In this document: positions 42,718-55,400 of the stretch, one piece after another
Position numbering within the stretch: position 1 is the stretch's first letter
How the letters are laid out: each line of letters begins with the position of its first letter
DNA from: Rubrivivax rivuli
Lineage (GTDB): Bacteria; Pseudomonadota; Gammaproteobacteria; Burkholderiales; Burkholderiaceae_C
Length of the DNA stretch: 64,000 nt
Assembly: GCF_004016505.1 (NCBI RefSeq)
Contig: NZ_SACR01000004.1
Location: 124,001-188,000, forward strand
Direction: 5' to 3'
Program-made: the position numbers and the translations under genes
The notes under the pieces: model-generated
The model's input: only the letters and a program-made list of their open reading frames with translations
The model's database searches: none
Told to the model about the DNA's origin: nothing

Positions 42718-44625
42718 TCAGACGCTGGCGGGCACCGCAAAGCCCTGGGGCGGCAGGCCTGAGCGTGCCAGCGCCGCCATGGTGTTGTAGGCGGCCTCCA
42801 GTTCGCGCGTGTAGCGCGCCGTGTCGTACAGCGGGCTGCTGCGCACACGGGCCTGCAGACTCGTGCGCAGGGCTTGCAGCAGGGCGGGCTGGGTGGCCAA
42901 GCGCAGGGCCTGGGCCTCGTAGCTTTCCAGGTCGTGCGTCACGAGTTCGGGCAGGCCCACGGCCTGCAGAAGGCTGGCACCCACGCGGCTGGGAAAACTG
43001 CGCCCCGTGCAGGTGAGCACGGGCAGGCCGGCCCACAGGGCATCGCTGCCGGTGGTGTGGGCGTTGTAGGGCCAGGTGTCGAGGAACAGATCGCACAGTT
43101 GCAGGCGACGCAGATGCCGGTCGTTGCGCCAGGGCGGTGCGAAGAACAGCCGCTCGGGGGCCACGCCTCGCTGCGCGGCCTCATGGCGCAGGTTGGCTTG
43201 CAGCTCGGGCTTGTCGCCATAGAGCAGCAGCACGCTGCCTGGCACCTGCAGCAGCAGACGCATCCAAACGTCGAAGACCGGCGGCAGGATCTTGTAGGCG
43301 TTGTTCAGGCAGCAGAAGACGAAGGCTTGCTCCGGCAGGCCGGCGTCGGCCCGCCTTGCCGGTTCGGCAGCGATCGGCCGGGTGCTGTCGTTGGGCTGGT
43401 AACTGTAGGGCAGCGTGACCACGGCTTCGTCGTAGTGCGCGCGCTCGGCGGCCGGGATCACCGTGCTGTCGGCGATCAGGTAGTCGATGTACGGCGCCCC
43501 CAGCGTGCCGGGGAAACCGAGGTAGTTCACCTGCAAGGGGGCCGCCCGCATCGAGAAGACGCCGGTGCGCGCCAGCCCGAAGAAGCCGTTGAGGTTGACG
43601 AGGATGTCGATGCCCTGCGCCCGCACCAGGCGGGCCGCCTCCAGGTCGCTGAGGCCGCGCACGGTGTGCACGCGGCAGGCCGCCTCGATGCGGCGGCGCC
43701 GCGCGCTGCCGTCGTCCCAGCCGTTGTCGAAGGCGTGCACCTCGAAGCGCTTGGCGTCGTGGCGCTCCAGCACCTCGGTCAGCAGCACCGAGGTCGCCTG
43801 CTCGCGGAACTCGCCGGCCAGGTAGCCGATCCTGAGCTTGGTGCCGCGGCCCAGGGCCGGTGGTGGCAGCAGGTGCCCGCGGGGCGGGTGGGCGCGGGCG
43901 TTCTGCGCCCGGGCCGCCGCGCGCAGCAGTGCGGGGTCGGCACACCAGCCCTGCAGGCCGAAAGGCTCGGCATCAGCCACGCCGGCCTGCAGGCGCGCCT
44001 GCACGCGGGCCTGCAGCGCCTCGATGTTGAGCCAGTCGCCCATGAGGTACTTCAGGTGCAGCAGCCAGCTGGCCAGCAGAGGCCGGCCGGGCTCCTGGCG
44101 CAGCATGTGCTCGTAGACGATGGCCGCATCCTCGAACTGCTTCTGATCCACCAGCACGCGGGCCAGGCGCTCCATCAGGTCGATGCGGCTGGGGTCGAGC
44201 TGCAGCGCCCGCCCCAGGCTCACCTGAGCCTCGGCCGGGCTGCGCAGGTGCGACTGCACCACGCCCAGCACCGCCCAGGCGTCGGCCGAGGCCGGGAAAC
44301 GTCGGGTGGCCTCCTCGAAGGTGGCCAGGGCCTCGTGGGTCTGCCCCTTCTCGTCGAGCAAGGTGCCCACGTGCAGCAGCGCCAGCAGTTGCCACTGGGG
44401 CCGCTCGGGCTCCAGGGCCACGGCGCGCTCGAAGTGCTGCGTGGCCTCTTCGCCGCGCCCGGCCGAGCGCAGGCACTGCGCCAGCTCCACGTGCAGAGCC
44501 GCCGCGCCGGGCGCCAGCTGCAGCGCCCGCAGGTAGGCGTCTGCGGCTTCGGCATGGCGCTGCTGCGCCACGAGGCTGCGCGCAAGGGCCAGGGCGGTGG
44601 GCAAGGGGGTGGCCAAGGTGCTCAT
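42718..44625 (-). CDS. TPR plus SPINDLY/GT41-like protein
   Basis: Protein of 635 residues with tetratricopeptide repeats (about 1-190) and a GT41-like region (about 265-610). IGYLAGEFREQATSVLLTEV is the first catalytic strand; the family histidine (usually FxxH) is glutamine here. CLNNAYKILPPVFDVW keeps the UDP-binding lysine, and RSFPSRVGASLLQAVG keeps the phosphate loop. The gene is divergent from the two-partner-secretion operon (190-base spacer). GT41 enzymes such as HMW1C glycosylate two-partner adhesins, so this may be the modifying enzyme for the adhesin, or for the secreted proteins at 40322 and 41274. Activity without the histidine is uncertain. Confidence 0.8.
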   Translation of the reverse strand: MSTLATPLPTALALARSLVAQQRHAEAADAYLRALQLAPGAAALHVELAQCLRSAGRGEEATQHFERAVALEPERPQWQLLALLHVGTLLDEKGQTHEALATFEEATRRFPASADAWAVLGVVQSHLRSPAEAQVSLGRALQLDPSRIDLMERLARVLVDQKQFEDAAIVYEHMLRQEPGRPLLASWLLHLKYLMGDWLNIEALQARVQARLQAGVADAEPFGLQGWCADPALLRAAARAQNARAHPPRGHLLPPPALGRGTKLRIGYLAGEFREQATSVLLTEVLERHDAKRFEVHAFDNGWDDGSARRRRIEAACRVHTVRGLSDLEAARLVRAQGIDILVNLNGFFGLARTGVFSMRAAPLQVNYLGFPGTLGAPYIDYLIADSTVIPAAERAHYDEAVVTLPYSYQPNDSTRPIAAEPARRADAGLPEQAFVFCCLNNAYKILPPVFDVWMRLLLQVPGSVLLLYGDKPELQANLRHEAAQRGVAPERLFFAPPWRNDRHLRRLQLCDLFLDTWPYNAHTTGSDALWAGLPVLTCTGRSFPSRVGASLLQAVGLPELVTHDLESYEAQALRLATQPALLQALRTSLQARVRSSPLYDTARYTRELEAAYNTMAALARSGLPPQGFAVPASV

Positions 44626-44815
44626 GTCGAGGACGCCGCAGTGCTGGGACCCTGCTTGTAGACCCCGTCCGGGTCAATCTCGTGACAGCGGGACCAGGCC
44701 CTGCGCATGGTTCCTACGGACCCGGTCGGCCGGCGTACTGTCATCACCCCTTTCCAGAATCCGCAGCTTCCGCCTCAGACCCGCAGCCCAGCGCGGGGCC
44801 CCACCAGGAAGCGCT

Positions 44816-46453
44816 GTGCAGACCCTGTTCGCCAAGCTCTCGAATCTACCGGCCCGCCTGGGTGGCCGTTGGCAGGCCATCGGTGTGCTGGCCGCCACCC
44901 TGGGCGCAGCGAGCGCCGCGCACGCCAGTGCCGAGCCCAGCTTCCCGGTGCTGGAGTTCGTGATCGAGGGCAACACGGTGTTACCCGTCACGGTGGTGGA
45001 GCAGGCCGTCTACCCGCACCTGGGCCCGCAGCGCCGCTTCGACGACGTGGAAGCGGCGCGCAAGGCCCTGCAGGAGGCCTACCGCAGCGCCGGCTACACG
45101 CTGGCCAGCGTCGACATTCCCGAGCAGCGCGCCGACACGGGCGTGATCAGGCTCGTGGTCAGCGAAGGCCGCGTGGCGCGCGCCCGCGTCAACGGCGCGC
45201 GCTACTACGCGCAGGGCTACATCCTGGAGCGCGTGAGCGAGGCGGCCGAAGGCGGCGTGCCCAACCTGCCGCGCCTGCAGGCCCAGTTGCTCGAAGTGAA
45301 CCGCAGCGCCGACCGGCGCGTGGTGCCCGTGCTGCGTCCGGGCCGCGAGAGCGGCACCACCGAGATCGACCTCGACGTCACCGACCGCCTGCCGCTGCAC
45401 GGCAGCCTCACGCTCAACAACCAGGCCAGCCGCAACACCAGCCCCACGCGCTTGCAGGCCGCCGTGAGCTACGACAACGTGGCCCAGCGCGACCACAACC
45501 TCGCGCTGCAGGCCGTGGTCTCGCCCGAGAAGCCGGGCGAGGTGCAGGTCATCGGTGCCAGCTACAGCCTGCCGCAGGCGCCCGCCGGGCTGGCCGCGCT
45601 GACGCTGAGCTACACACGCTCGGACAGCGAGGTGCTGGCCGGCGTGGGCGACACGCGGCTCTTCGGCAAGGGGCAGATCTGGGGCCTGCGCCGCAGCTTC
45701 GTGCTGGAACTGGGGGAACGCAGTTTCCAGCTGCTGAGCCTGGGCGCCGAGTACAAGGACATGGTGGACACGGTGGCGGCCGGCCAGGGTGCGGGCTTCG
45801 ACACGCCCATCCGCTACCTGCCGCTCAGCATGGCCTGGACCGGCGCCTTCCGCCTGGCCGAAGGGCTGGGCCAGGGCGAGTGGCAGCTCGGCACCACGCT
45901 CTCGGGCGGCCTGCGCGGCCTGGTCAATCGCCAGCAGGAGTTTGGCGACAAGCGCTACCAGGCCAAGGCGCAGTACTTCCTGCTGAAGTTCGATGCCCGC
46001 CACACGCGCACCTTGCCGTGGGCGGGCCTGCGCCTGCGCGCCCAGGCCGAGGTGCAGCTCGCGCCCGCGCCCTTGATCTCCAACGAGCAGTTCGTGCTGG
46101 GCGGCGCCAACAGCGTGCGCGGCTACCTGGAAGCCGAAGCCGTGGGCGACCAGGGCCTGCGCGCGTCGCTGCAACTGGCCAGCCCCGAACTGGCGCCGCG
46201 CTTGAACTGGCCTTGGCTGGGCAGCCTGAGCGTGCACAGCTTCGTGGATGGCGGCGTGGCCGTACTGCGCCGCCCGCTGCCCAGGCAGGACTCGCGTTTC
46301 CGCCTGCTCGGCGCCGGCTTCGGCGGCCAGCTGCTGACGCGCGGCGCCTGGCCCTTGAACCTGACGCTGGAGCTGGCCTGGCCGCTCTTGAAGAAGAACA
46401 GCCTGGGCAGCGACGGCCTGCGGGCGCACGCCAACGCCTCCATCGGCTTCTGA
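44816..46453 (+). CDS. Two-partner secretion transporter TpsB (ShlB/FhaC family)
   Basis: Outer-membrane transporter of 545 residues for the adhesin encoded downstream. A signal peptide (cleavage near AAHAS) is followed by POTRA domains (about 40-190; FVIEGNTVLPVTVVEQAVYPHL is the start of POTRA-1) and a 16-strand beta-barrel. GGANSVRGYLEAEAVGDQG holds the conserved RGY of loop 6. The start is GTG 44816, chosen for AGGAAG at 44806-44811. The chain ends in an aromatic residue (SIGF), as usual for outer-membrane barrels. It is the first gene of an eight-gene run; the adhesin gene starts 26 bases after its stop. Confidence 0.93.
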   Translation: MQTLFAKLSNLPARLGGRWQAIGVLAATLGAASAAHASAEPSFPVLEFVIEGNTVLPVTVVEQAVYPHLGPQRRFDDVEAARKALQEAYRSAGYTLASVDIPEQRADTGVIRLVVSEGRVARARVNGARYYAQGYILERVSEAAEGGVPNLPRLQAQLLEVNRSADRRVVPVLRPGRESGTTEIDLDVTDRLPLHGSLTLNNQASRNTSPTRLQAAVSYDNVAQRDHNLALQAVVSPEKPGEVQVIGASYSLPQAPAGLAALTLSYTRSDSEVLAGVGDTRLFGKGQIWGLRRSFVLELGERSFQLLSLGAEYKDMVDTVAAGQGAGFDTPIRYLPLSMAWTGAFRLAEGLGQGEWQLGTTLSGGLRGLVNRQQEFGDKRYQAKAQYFLLKFDARHTRTLPWAGLRLRAQAEVQLAPAPLISNEQFVLGGANSVRGYLEAEAVGDQGLRASLQLASPELAPRLNWPWLGSLSVHSFVDGGVAVLRRPLPRQDSRFRLLGAGFGGQLLTRGAWPLNLTLELAWPLLKKNSLGSDGLRAHANASIGF

Positions 46454-46479
46454 AGCCGCCGCCCTGCCGAGACCCTGCC

Positions 46480-49400
46480 ATGCGCCAGCCCCCCGCCCTC
46501 CGCCTGCAGCCGCCCCGCCCGCAAGCCACCGCTTTGGCCACCGCCCTGTCCGCAGCCTGCCTGGCGGCCTGGCTCTTGCCCGCGGCGGCCTGGGCGCAGG
46601 CTGGCGGCGCGAACCTCGCGCCCAACACCGTGCCGCAGCTGCGGGGCGTGGTGGCGGGGCAGGCGGTGGTGAACGCACCGGTGCCCGGCGCGGCCTCGGC
46701 CCTGCTCACGATCGAGCAGCAGTCGCTGCGCGCCGTGCTCGACTGGCGCAGCTTCAACATCGGCAGCAACGCCGAGGTGCTGTTCAGGCATGCGCAGGGT
46801 GCCAGTGCCCTCACGCTGAACCGCATCTACGACGCCAACCCCAGCGTCATCCAGGGCCGCCTGGCGAGCACCGGCCCCACGGTCGATGGCAAGGCCACGG
46901 CCGGCGGTCAGGTGATCCTGATCAACCAGAACGGCATCCTCTTCGACCGCGGCGCGCGGGTGGACACGCAGTCGCTGCTGGCGTCCACGCTCAACCTCGG
47001 CATGAGCAACAGCCAGTTCTGCGGCAACGATCTCGTGGCCTGCTCCAGCGGCGCGCCGCTCACCGCAGGCGGGCTCACCACGTCGGCATTTGCCGGCGGC
47101 TATGACGAACTCGGCAACCCGCTGGCGCAGCGGCCCGATGGCACGCGCCCGGGCAACATCGGCGTCGGCAGTTTCGGGCCCGCCACGGCCGCGGCGCCGC
47201 GCATCGTGGCCGGCAGTGGCGGCTCGGTGATCCTGGTGGCCTCGCGCATCGACCTCGACGCCGGCCTCATCAGCGCGCCCGATGGCCAGGTGGTGCTGGC
47301 CGCGGGCAGCAAGGCCTTTCTCGCCGTCAACGGCGACGCCAGCGACATCACGCTGCGCGGCCTGGTGGTGGAGGTCGAGGCGCATCGAGACGGCCCGGGC
47401 CTGAACCTCACGAACCTGGTGCGCAACGCCGGCACGGTGGAGGCCGACCGCGGCAACGTCACCATCGCCGCGCTGGCTATCAACCAGGAAGGCCGCGTCT
47501 CGGCCAAGACGGCGGTGCAGCGCAACGGCTCCATCTACCTGAGCGCCGGCGCCCGCGCCACCGCGGCCACGGGCACCACCGCTGGCCTGCCCGCCCAGGC
47601 CGGCCAGCTGCGGCTGGCCGCGGGCAGCACCACCGAGGTGATGCCCGACCTGGCCGACACCGCCGCCGTGCCCGAGAGCGCCGACTACGCGCCCTACCGC
47701 GGCGAGATCCGCGCCACCGGCGGCGTGATCGAGAGCCACGGCAGGCTGCAGGCGGCCGGCGGGCGCATCGGCATCGAGGCGCGCAACGAGGCCGACCCCC
47801 TGGCCGCCCGCGTCTACTTCGGCGCGGGCAGCCTCACCAGCGTGGCCGGGCAATGGAGCGATGTCGACCCGGCGCGCAACATCGCCACCTTCCGCGTCAC
47901 CAGCAACGAGCTGAAGAACGCACCCGACCAGAAGACTGGCGTGCTGCTGGGCGCCACGGTCACCGTGGACCTGGCGGCCGGCAACAACATCCTGGCGCTG
48001 GACGGCTACCGCGCTGCGGTGCCGCGCACCGTGGCCGAGAAGGCCGCGCGCGGCGGCGAACTGTCGGTCTCGTCCACCGGTTCGCTGGTGCAGCGCAGCG
48101 GCGCCACGCTCGATGTCTCGGGCGGGGGCTACCGCCATGCCGAAAGCCGCGTGGCCACCAGCACCCTGCTGGGCGAGGACGGCCGGCTCTACGACATCGC
48201 CACCGCGCCCCAGGCCCTGCGCTACAGCGGGCAGCTCGACCGCGCGCAGTACAACGACGCCCGCTGGGGCCAGACCGGCAGCGTGCTGAACCTCGCGCTG
48301 GCCTCGGGCCAGCTGCGTGAGGCCCATGTGCAGGGGCAGGCCGCCGGCACGCTGCGCCTGGGCTCGGGCGCGGGGCTGGTGCTCGACGGGGCCCTGGCCG
48401 GTGGCGTGACCATCGGGCAGCGCCAGACCGGCAGTGCACCGGCGGGCGGCACGTTGTACGTGGGCACGGGCTTCCAGCCGCTGACGCTGGACCTCGTCGA
48501 CCGCCCGCCGCCGCTGGTGAGCTACAACGCCGAGGGCCAGCGCATCGGCAACGTGAGCTTCCGTCAGCAGGCCGCCGACACCCTGGGCACGGCTTTCGGC
48601 GCCGGCACCGCGCTCACCCAGGCGCAGCGCGAGAACGTGCAGCTGGCCGCAGGCCAGCTTTTCGGCAGCGCGCGCGACACGGCGCAAGGCCGCGTGGAAA
48701 CCGGCTTTTCGCGTGTGGAGGTCAACAGCGACGGCCGCATCACGCTGCCCGAGAACGTGTCCCTGCAGGGTGGCGTCGGGGCCAGCCTGACGCTGCGCGG
48801 GCCCGCCATCGACCTGGCCGGCGATGTGAGCCTGCCTGCCGGCAGCCTGCTGCTGGCACCGCAGCTCGAAGGCGGTGTCGATCTCATCGACCCTGGCCTG
48901 CTCACGCGCAACGAACGCCTGCTCGTGCGCAGCACGTCGCAGCTGTCGGTGGCCGGGGCCTGGCTGAACCGCGCCGGGCCGGGTGGCGCGGCGGTGGGCG
49001 AGAACCTGCCGCAGGCGCGCCTGTTGGCCGACGGGCAGACCGCCAGCGCCACCCAAGGCGGCAGCCTGCGCGTGAGCCTGGTGGACGAGACCTTCCAGAC
49101 GCGCTTCGAACGCGGCGCCGTGCTCGACGCCAGCGGCGGTGCGCTGCTCGACGCGCAGCGTCGTCTGAGCGGTGGCAATGGCGGGCAGATCACCTTGGCG
49201 CAAGGCAACGCCGGCAGCAGCAGCCCTGACTGGATGCAGGCCGAACTGCGCGGGCCCTCCATCGCCACCGGCGCCAGCCTCACCTACAACGTGGCCCGCG
49301 CCGTGCTGGCCGCCGATGGCGCCAACGGCACGCTGCCGGCAGGCACCACGCGCCTGACGCCCGCGGCGCTGAACGCGGGCGGCTTCGCCAGCCTCGGCGT

Positions 49401-52400
49401 CAATGCGGCCAACGGGCTGACAGTGGCCGAGGGGGCCGACTTCCTGCTGCAGCCGCAGCGCTGGGTGGTGGACACCGAAGCCGCCGTGGCGCGGCCCGCC
49501 GGCACGCCGCTGCGCGACTTCGCCGAACTGGCCACGCTGCCGGCCCACCAGCGCAGCGGCGCCAGCCTCAGCCTCTCGGCCGGCAGCGGCGTGCTGGCAG
49601 TGGGGCGCGGTGCCAGCCTGCGCACCGATGCCGGCGGCCGCATCGCGCTCACCGGGGGCAGCGGCCTGAACGTGGACGGTCGCCTGGAGGCCCCGGCCGG
49701 CACCCTGACGCTGAGCCTGCGCGGGCCCGACGATCTTTCGGCCACGCCGCTGCGCCTGGGCGCGCAGGCGCAGCTGCTCGCTGGCGCCGCCTTCCTGGCC
49801 CAGCCCAGTGATGCCGGCCTCGTCAGCGGCCGCATGCTCAACGCCGGCACCGTGACCCTGGACGCCCGCCAGGCCAGCCTGGTGGCCGAAGCCGGCTCGC
49901 TGATCGACGTGAGCGGGCTCGAACGCACGGTGCAGCTGCCGCAGGGCCCCGAGGGCGGCACAGCGCTGCGCGCGCAGACCCTGGCCGGGCACGCCGGCAC
50001 GCTGGTGCTGCGTTCGCAGGGCGAGATCGGCCTGGGCGGCACGCTGCGCGCCGCCGGCCCCGGCAGTGCCGCAGGCGGCAGCGTGGCCATCGAGCTGCTG
50101 CGCCCTGACCTGCAGCCGGCGCTGCCCGCGCCGCGCCGGCTGCTCGTCAGCCCGGGCGGTGTGGACGCCACGCCGGCCGCCGGGGTGCGCACCAGCCGCA
50201 TCGACGGCAACGCGCTGCAGGCCGCCGGCTTCGAGAAGCTGCGCCTGCTGTCGGAAGACATCATCGAGTTCCAGGGCAGCAGCACGCTGGCCTTCGAGCG
50301 CGGCATCCGCCTCGATGCGCCGGTGCTGCGCCTGGGTGCCCAAGCCTCGGTGACGCTGCAGGGCGCGCAGGTGGCCCTGGGCCAGTCGCTCGGGCCGCGC
50401 ACGCAGCAGCAGGACGCGCAGGGCCGCTTGGTCTGGACGCGTGACGAGACCCGCGCCCAGAGCCTGCAGCCCGCCAGCGCCGGCACGGGCGTGCTGGTGG
50501 TCGATGCAGGCAGCCTCGATCTTTACGGTGCCAGCGTGCTCGACGGCGTGGCCCTGGCCCGCCTGGGCAGCCAGGGCGACGTGCGCTTCATCGGCCGCGA
50601 GGTCAACCTCAACACCGCCCAGGGCAACGACCCGGCGCTGATCTACCAGGCCGGTGCGCTGCGCACCGCGGGCAACCTGGAGTTCCGCGCCAGCCAGCTC
50701 TACCCGGCCACGCGCACCCGCTTCAGCATCGAGGCCACGGGCAGCGAGAGTTACCTGCTGGTGCAGGGCAACGGCCGCCCGGGGGGCGAGGTCTACTCGG
50801 TGGCCGGTGCCCTGAGCCTGAAGGCCCCGCAGATCGTGCAGGCCGGCACCGTGCGCGCGCCCCTGGGCAGCCTGGACCTGCAGGCCGGCCAGCGCCTGGA
50901 GCTGGCCGCCGGCAGCGTGAGCTCGGTGTCGGGCGAAGGGCTCACCGTGCTGTACGGCGGCACCCTCGATGGCGTGCAGTGGCGCTATGCCGATGGGCCC
51001 CAGACCAACTCGCTGACCAACCCCCGCCTGCTCGATGCCGTCACCCCCGAGGGCAAGCGGCTCAACATCAGTGCACCCGAGACCGTGGTGGCCAGCGGCG
51101 CCGTCGTGGACCTGCGCGGCGGCGGCAACGTGCAGGCCGTGGAGTTCGTGCCTGGCAACGGCGGCGATGCCGACATCGCCAACGCGGCCGACACCTTCGC
51201 CATCCTCCCGCGCTCGCGCCTGGCGGGAGTGCCCTACGACACCTACCAGCAACTGGCCGGCGGGCGCGACCCGGGCGCCGGTTTCGTGCTCGGCAACCCG
51301 CGCGACGCCAACCTCTACGACAGCGTGCAGATCGGCGAGGGTGCGCGCGTGCCGGCCGGCGAGTACGTGCTGCTGCCCACGCGCTTTGCCACGCTGCCCG
51401 GGGCCTTCCTCGTGCAGCTGCAGACGGGCAGTGCCTGGCGCAACCTGCAGCCCGGCCAGACCGGGGCCCTGGCCAACGGCGAGACGGTCGTGGCCGGCTT
51501 CCGCAGCGCCGCGGGCACCTCGGTGCGTGAATCGCAGAGCGTGGGCGTGGTGGTGCTGCCCGGCAGCGCCCTCAGCCGCTACAGCGACTACACGCTCAGC
51601 GGGGCGCAGCTTTTCGCCAGCCAGGCCGAGCGGGCCGGCCGGCCCGCGCCGGCCTCGCCGTGGGACGCCGGGCGCCTGGGCCTGCAGGACGCACGCTCGC
51701 TCACGCTGGCGGGCAACTTCCTCACCGCCAGCAGCACGCTGGCCGGCTATCGCGGCCGCGCCGCTGAGATCGACATCACCGGGCAGCGCATCGCCATCGT
51801 CGATGCCGTCAACACGAACGCCTGGCCGGCCGACACCCTGCAGATCAGCGCCGCCACGCTGTCGTCGCTGAAGGCGAGTGTGCTGGTCGGCGGCACGCGC
51901 AGCAGCGATGGCAGCACCACCACGTTGCGCACCACGGCCACGCAGATCAGCGTCGACAACAGCGCGGCGTCGCCGGTGCAGTTGCCGGAGCTGCTGCTGG
52001 CCGCTCGCGAAGGGGTGCAGGTGTCTTCGCGCAGCGTGCTGCGCGCCGCGCCGCAGGGCGAAGGCGCCAGCGCTGCGGCGCCAGAGTTGGCACTGCGCGC
52101 CGAAAGCTCGGGCGCGCTGCTGCGCCTGAGCAGCCAGAGCGAGGCGCGCATCGACCGCGGCACGGTCAGCAGCACCGCGGGTGAGATCGACATTGCCGCC
52201 GGTGCCCTGCTGGAGGCCAGCCGGGCTTTGCTGCTCGACGCCACCCGCACCACGCGCTCGGCCGGCAGCCTGCGTGTGGGCGACGCGCAGGGCCAGGGTG
52301 GCTCGCTGAGCCTGGCCACGGCCCGCATCAGCCTGGGAGACGTGGACGGCCTGACGCCCGCGGCCGGGGGCCTGCTGCTGTCCAACAGCGCCCTGGCCGG

Positions 52401-55400
52401 CTACGCCGCGCTGGGCGCGCTGACCCTGCGCGGCTACGAGCAGATCACGCTGCAGGGCACGGCCGCAGCCGGCAGCGCCCAGACGGGCACGCTGACGCTG
52501 GACACCCCCGTGCTCGCCGCCGGCAGCAGCCCGGCGGGGGCCGGCGCGGCCACGTTGCAGGCGCAGACCCTGCGCTGGGTGAACAGCGGCGCGGGCCCGA
52601 GCAGTTCGGCCGGCGGCGACGCCAGCCTGGTGCTGCAGGCCCAGCAACTCACGCTGGGGGCGGGGGCAAAAGCCACGCAGGGTTTCTCCAGGCTCACGCT
52701 GGCGGCGACCACCGGTGTCGATCTGCAAGGCCAGGGCGCCTTGCGGGCCGCGGGTGAACTGCAGGTGCAGGCGCCGGTGCTGCAGGCCCTGGGCGGCGCA
52801 CAACAGCAACTGGTGGCCGTGGACGACAGCGCCAGCGCCGGGCCTGCTTTCGGCGCCTTGCGCCTGGGTGCGGCGCTGACCGGCGCCGCAACCACCGCGC
52901 AAGCCCTGGCGGCGGCTTCTGCCGGCACGGCACCCGCGCTGGGCGGGCGCGTGCTGCTGCAGGGCGCGCGCGTCCAGCTCGACGGCGAGCTGCGGGCGCG
53001 TTCCGGGCACATCGAGGTGGCGGCCGAAGGCGGCGGGCTGACCCTGGGGCCGCGCGCGCTGCTCGACGCCCGCGGCGCCGCGGTCGATTTCAAGGGCAGC
53101 CTGGCGGCGGCCGACGGCGGCAGCGTGCAGCTGCGCGCGGCGGGGCAGGCGCTCACGCTGCAGGCCGGCAGCCAGGTCGACGTCTCGGCCGCGGCCGAGG
53201 GCGGCCGCGCGGGCTCGGTCGGCCTGCAGGCCGGCAGCCTCAGCGTGGCGGGCCAGTTGCGCGGCGAAGGGCGCACGGCGGGCGGCAGCGCAGCCCTGGA
53301 ACTGCAGCGCCTGGACGACTTCTCGGCGCTGAACGGCCTGTTGAACACCGGCGGCTTCACCGAGCAGCGCAGCCTGCGCCTGCGTGAAGGCGACATCGAG
53401 GTCCGCGCCGGCGAACAGGTCGACGCGCGGGGCGTGCAGCTCAGCGCGGACAGCGGCCGCATCGACGTGCGCGGCACGGTGGGCCGCAACACCGAGGCCG
53501 GGGGCGGCCGCCTGGCGCTGCACGCGGCCACGGGCCTGCAACTGCATGCGGGCAGCCGCCTGCTGGCCGCCGGCACGGGCACCGCCGCGCGCGGCGGCGA
53601 GGTGCGCGCCGACACGCGCGGCGGCGCGCTGGCCTTCGACAACGGGGCCACCATCGATGTCCGGGCCGGCGCGCTGGGCCAGCCCGGCGCGGTGATCTTC
53701 GGCACCGTGCGTGACGCCGCCGGCCTCACGGGCCCGGTGTCGCTGGCCGGGCAGGTGCTGCGCCATGGCGTGACGGCGCTTGACGCCGCCGCCGCGGGCA
53801 GGGCCCAGGCGAGCGAGCCCCAGACGCTGCCGGCCACGCTGGACCTGGAGCTCACCCGCGTGCTGCGCGGGGCCGAGGTGCCCGCCACGCTGGACGCGGC
53901 CACGCTGGCGCGCTGGGGCAGCGAGCACGCGGCCTTTGCGCAGGGCCTGGCCGGCCCCGCGGCCCGGGCGGCCCTGGCAGGCCTGCGCGACGAGACGGGC
54001 GTGGCCGCCGGCACCCGCGTGACCGCCGCTTTGGAAGTGCAGGCCGCGGGCGACCTGGGCCTGGCGGCCAACTGGAACCTGACGCAGGCCAGCTGGCTGA
54101 CGGCGGGCCTGCCGGGCACGCTGACGCTGCGCGCCGGCGGCGCGCTGCGACTGCAGCAGACCGTGGGCGGCGCGCAGACGCCCAACCTGCCGGCCACGGC
54201 AGCCAACGCCGCGGCCAACGACCGCATCAACGTGGCCAACCACGCCATCGCCGCCGGTGACACCTGGCACATCCGCATGACCGCCGGTGCCGACCTGCAG
54301 GCGGCCGATCCGCTGGCCACGCGCAGCGAGGCCCGCAACACCGGGCACCTGGTGCTCAGCGGGAACCAGGCCGGCATCCGCACGGGCACGGGGCGCATCG
54401 ACCTGGCCGCCGCCGGCGACATCCGCCTGGAGAACGCCGCTGCCGGCATCTACACCGCCGGCCGCATCGGCGCGGCCGACACCGCCACCAACGGCAACAA
54501 CCGCTGGGCCGTGGACGGCGGGGGGATCTCGCTGCGCGCGGGCGGTTCGCTGCTGGGCCCGGCCGGCACGCCCGACCTGTGGGTGACCGAGTGGCTGCGC
54601 CGCCCGCGGCAGACGGCCACCGAGTTCACGCGCGACGGCTTCCTCACCGACTGGTGGAGCTACCGGCCCCGCTTCCAGCAGGGCGTGGCCACACTGGGCG
54701 GCGGCGACATCGAGGTGCGCGCCGGCCAGGATGTGCGCGACCTGATGTTCGCGCTGCCCACCAGCGGCCGCACCGAGCTCAACGGCAACGAGCGGCGCGT
54801 GGAGGTGGGGGGCGGTGGCTCGCTGGCCGTGCAGGCCGGGGGTGACGTGGACGGCGCCTCCTTCCTCATCGGCCGCGGCCAGGCGCAGGTGCTGGCCGGC
54901 GGCAGCATCGGTGCCACCCAGGCGGCCCAGGCCTACCTGATGGGGCTGAGCAGCGGGGGCGTGCCCGAGCAGGCCAGCCTGGCGCTGCGCGCCGGCACCG
55001 GCGCCACGCTGCAGAGCGTGGACAACCCCACCTACCTCGGCATCAACCTGGGCGCCGGCGCCACCGGCCCGAGCTTCCACCCGACCACGGCCGCCAACGC
55101 CTCGCCCAGCAGCATCGCCACCACCTTCTTCACCTACAGCGGCAACAGCGGCGTGGAGGTGATGGCCAAGTCGGGCGACGTGGCGCTGAACGGGCGGCTC
55201 TCGCGCGCGGCGGATGCCTGGCGCAGCTTCACCAGCTTCAGCGCGGCCAACCTGCCGCCCAGCGGCACCACGGCCTTCCCGGCCAGCGTGTCGTTGCTGG
55301 CCCTGGGCGGCGACGTGCTCGGGCCGGGGGCCCTGCCCGAGAACCTGGGGCAGCCCAACCTCGTGACCACCTGGCCCTCGGCCACGGCCAGCGCGCTGGT

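Noticed and set aside
44707..46479. Upstream extension of the adhesin frame to ATG 44707
   Set aside because: The extra 591 codons overlap the TpsB gene in another frame and encode Arg/Pro/Gly-rich shadow sequence. The signal peptide starts at ATG 46480.
46123..55080. Open frame of 2985 codons on the minus strand opposite the adhesin gene
   Set aside because: It mirrors the coding strand's strong third-position GC bias: stops are rare on the opposite strand of such repeats. The translation is low-complexity (Ala, Gly, Arg, His), with no domain and no ribosome site, while the plus strand has a clear TPS domain and DUF3739 end.
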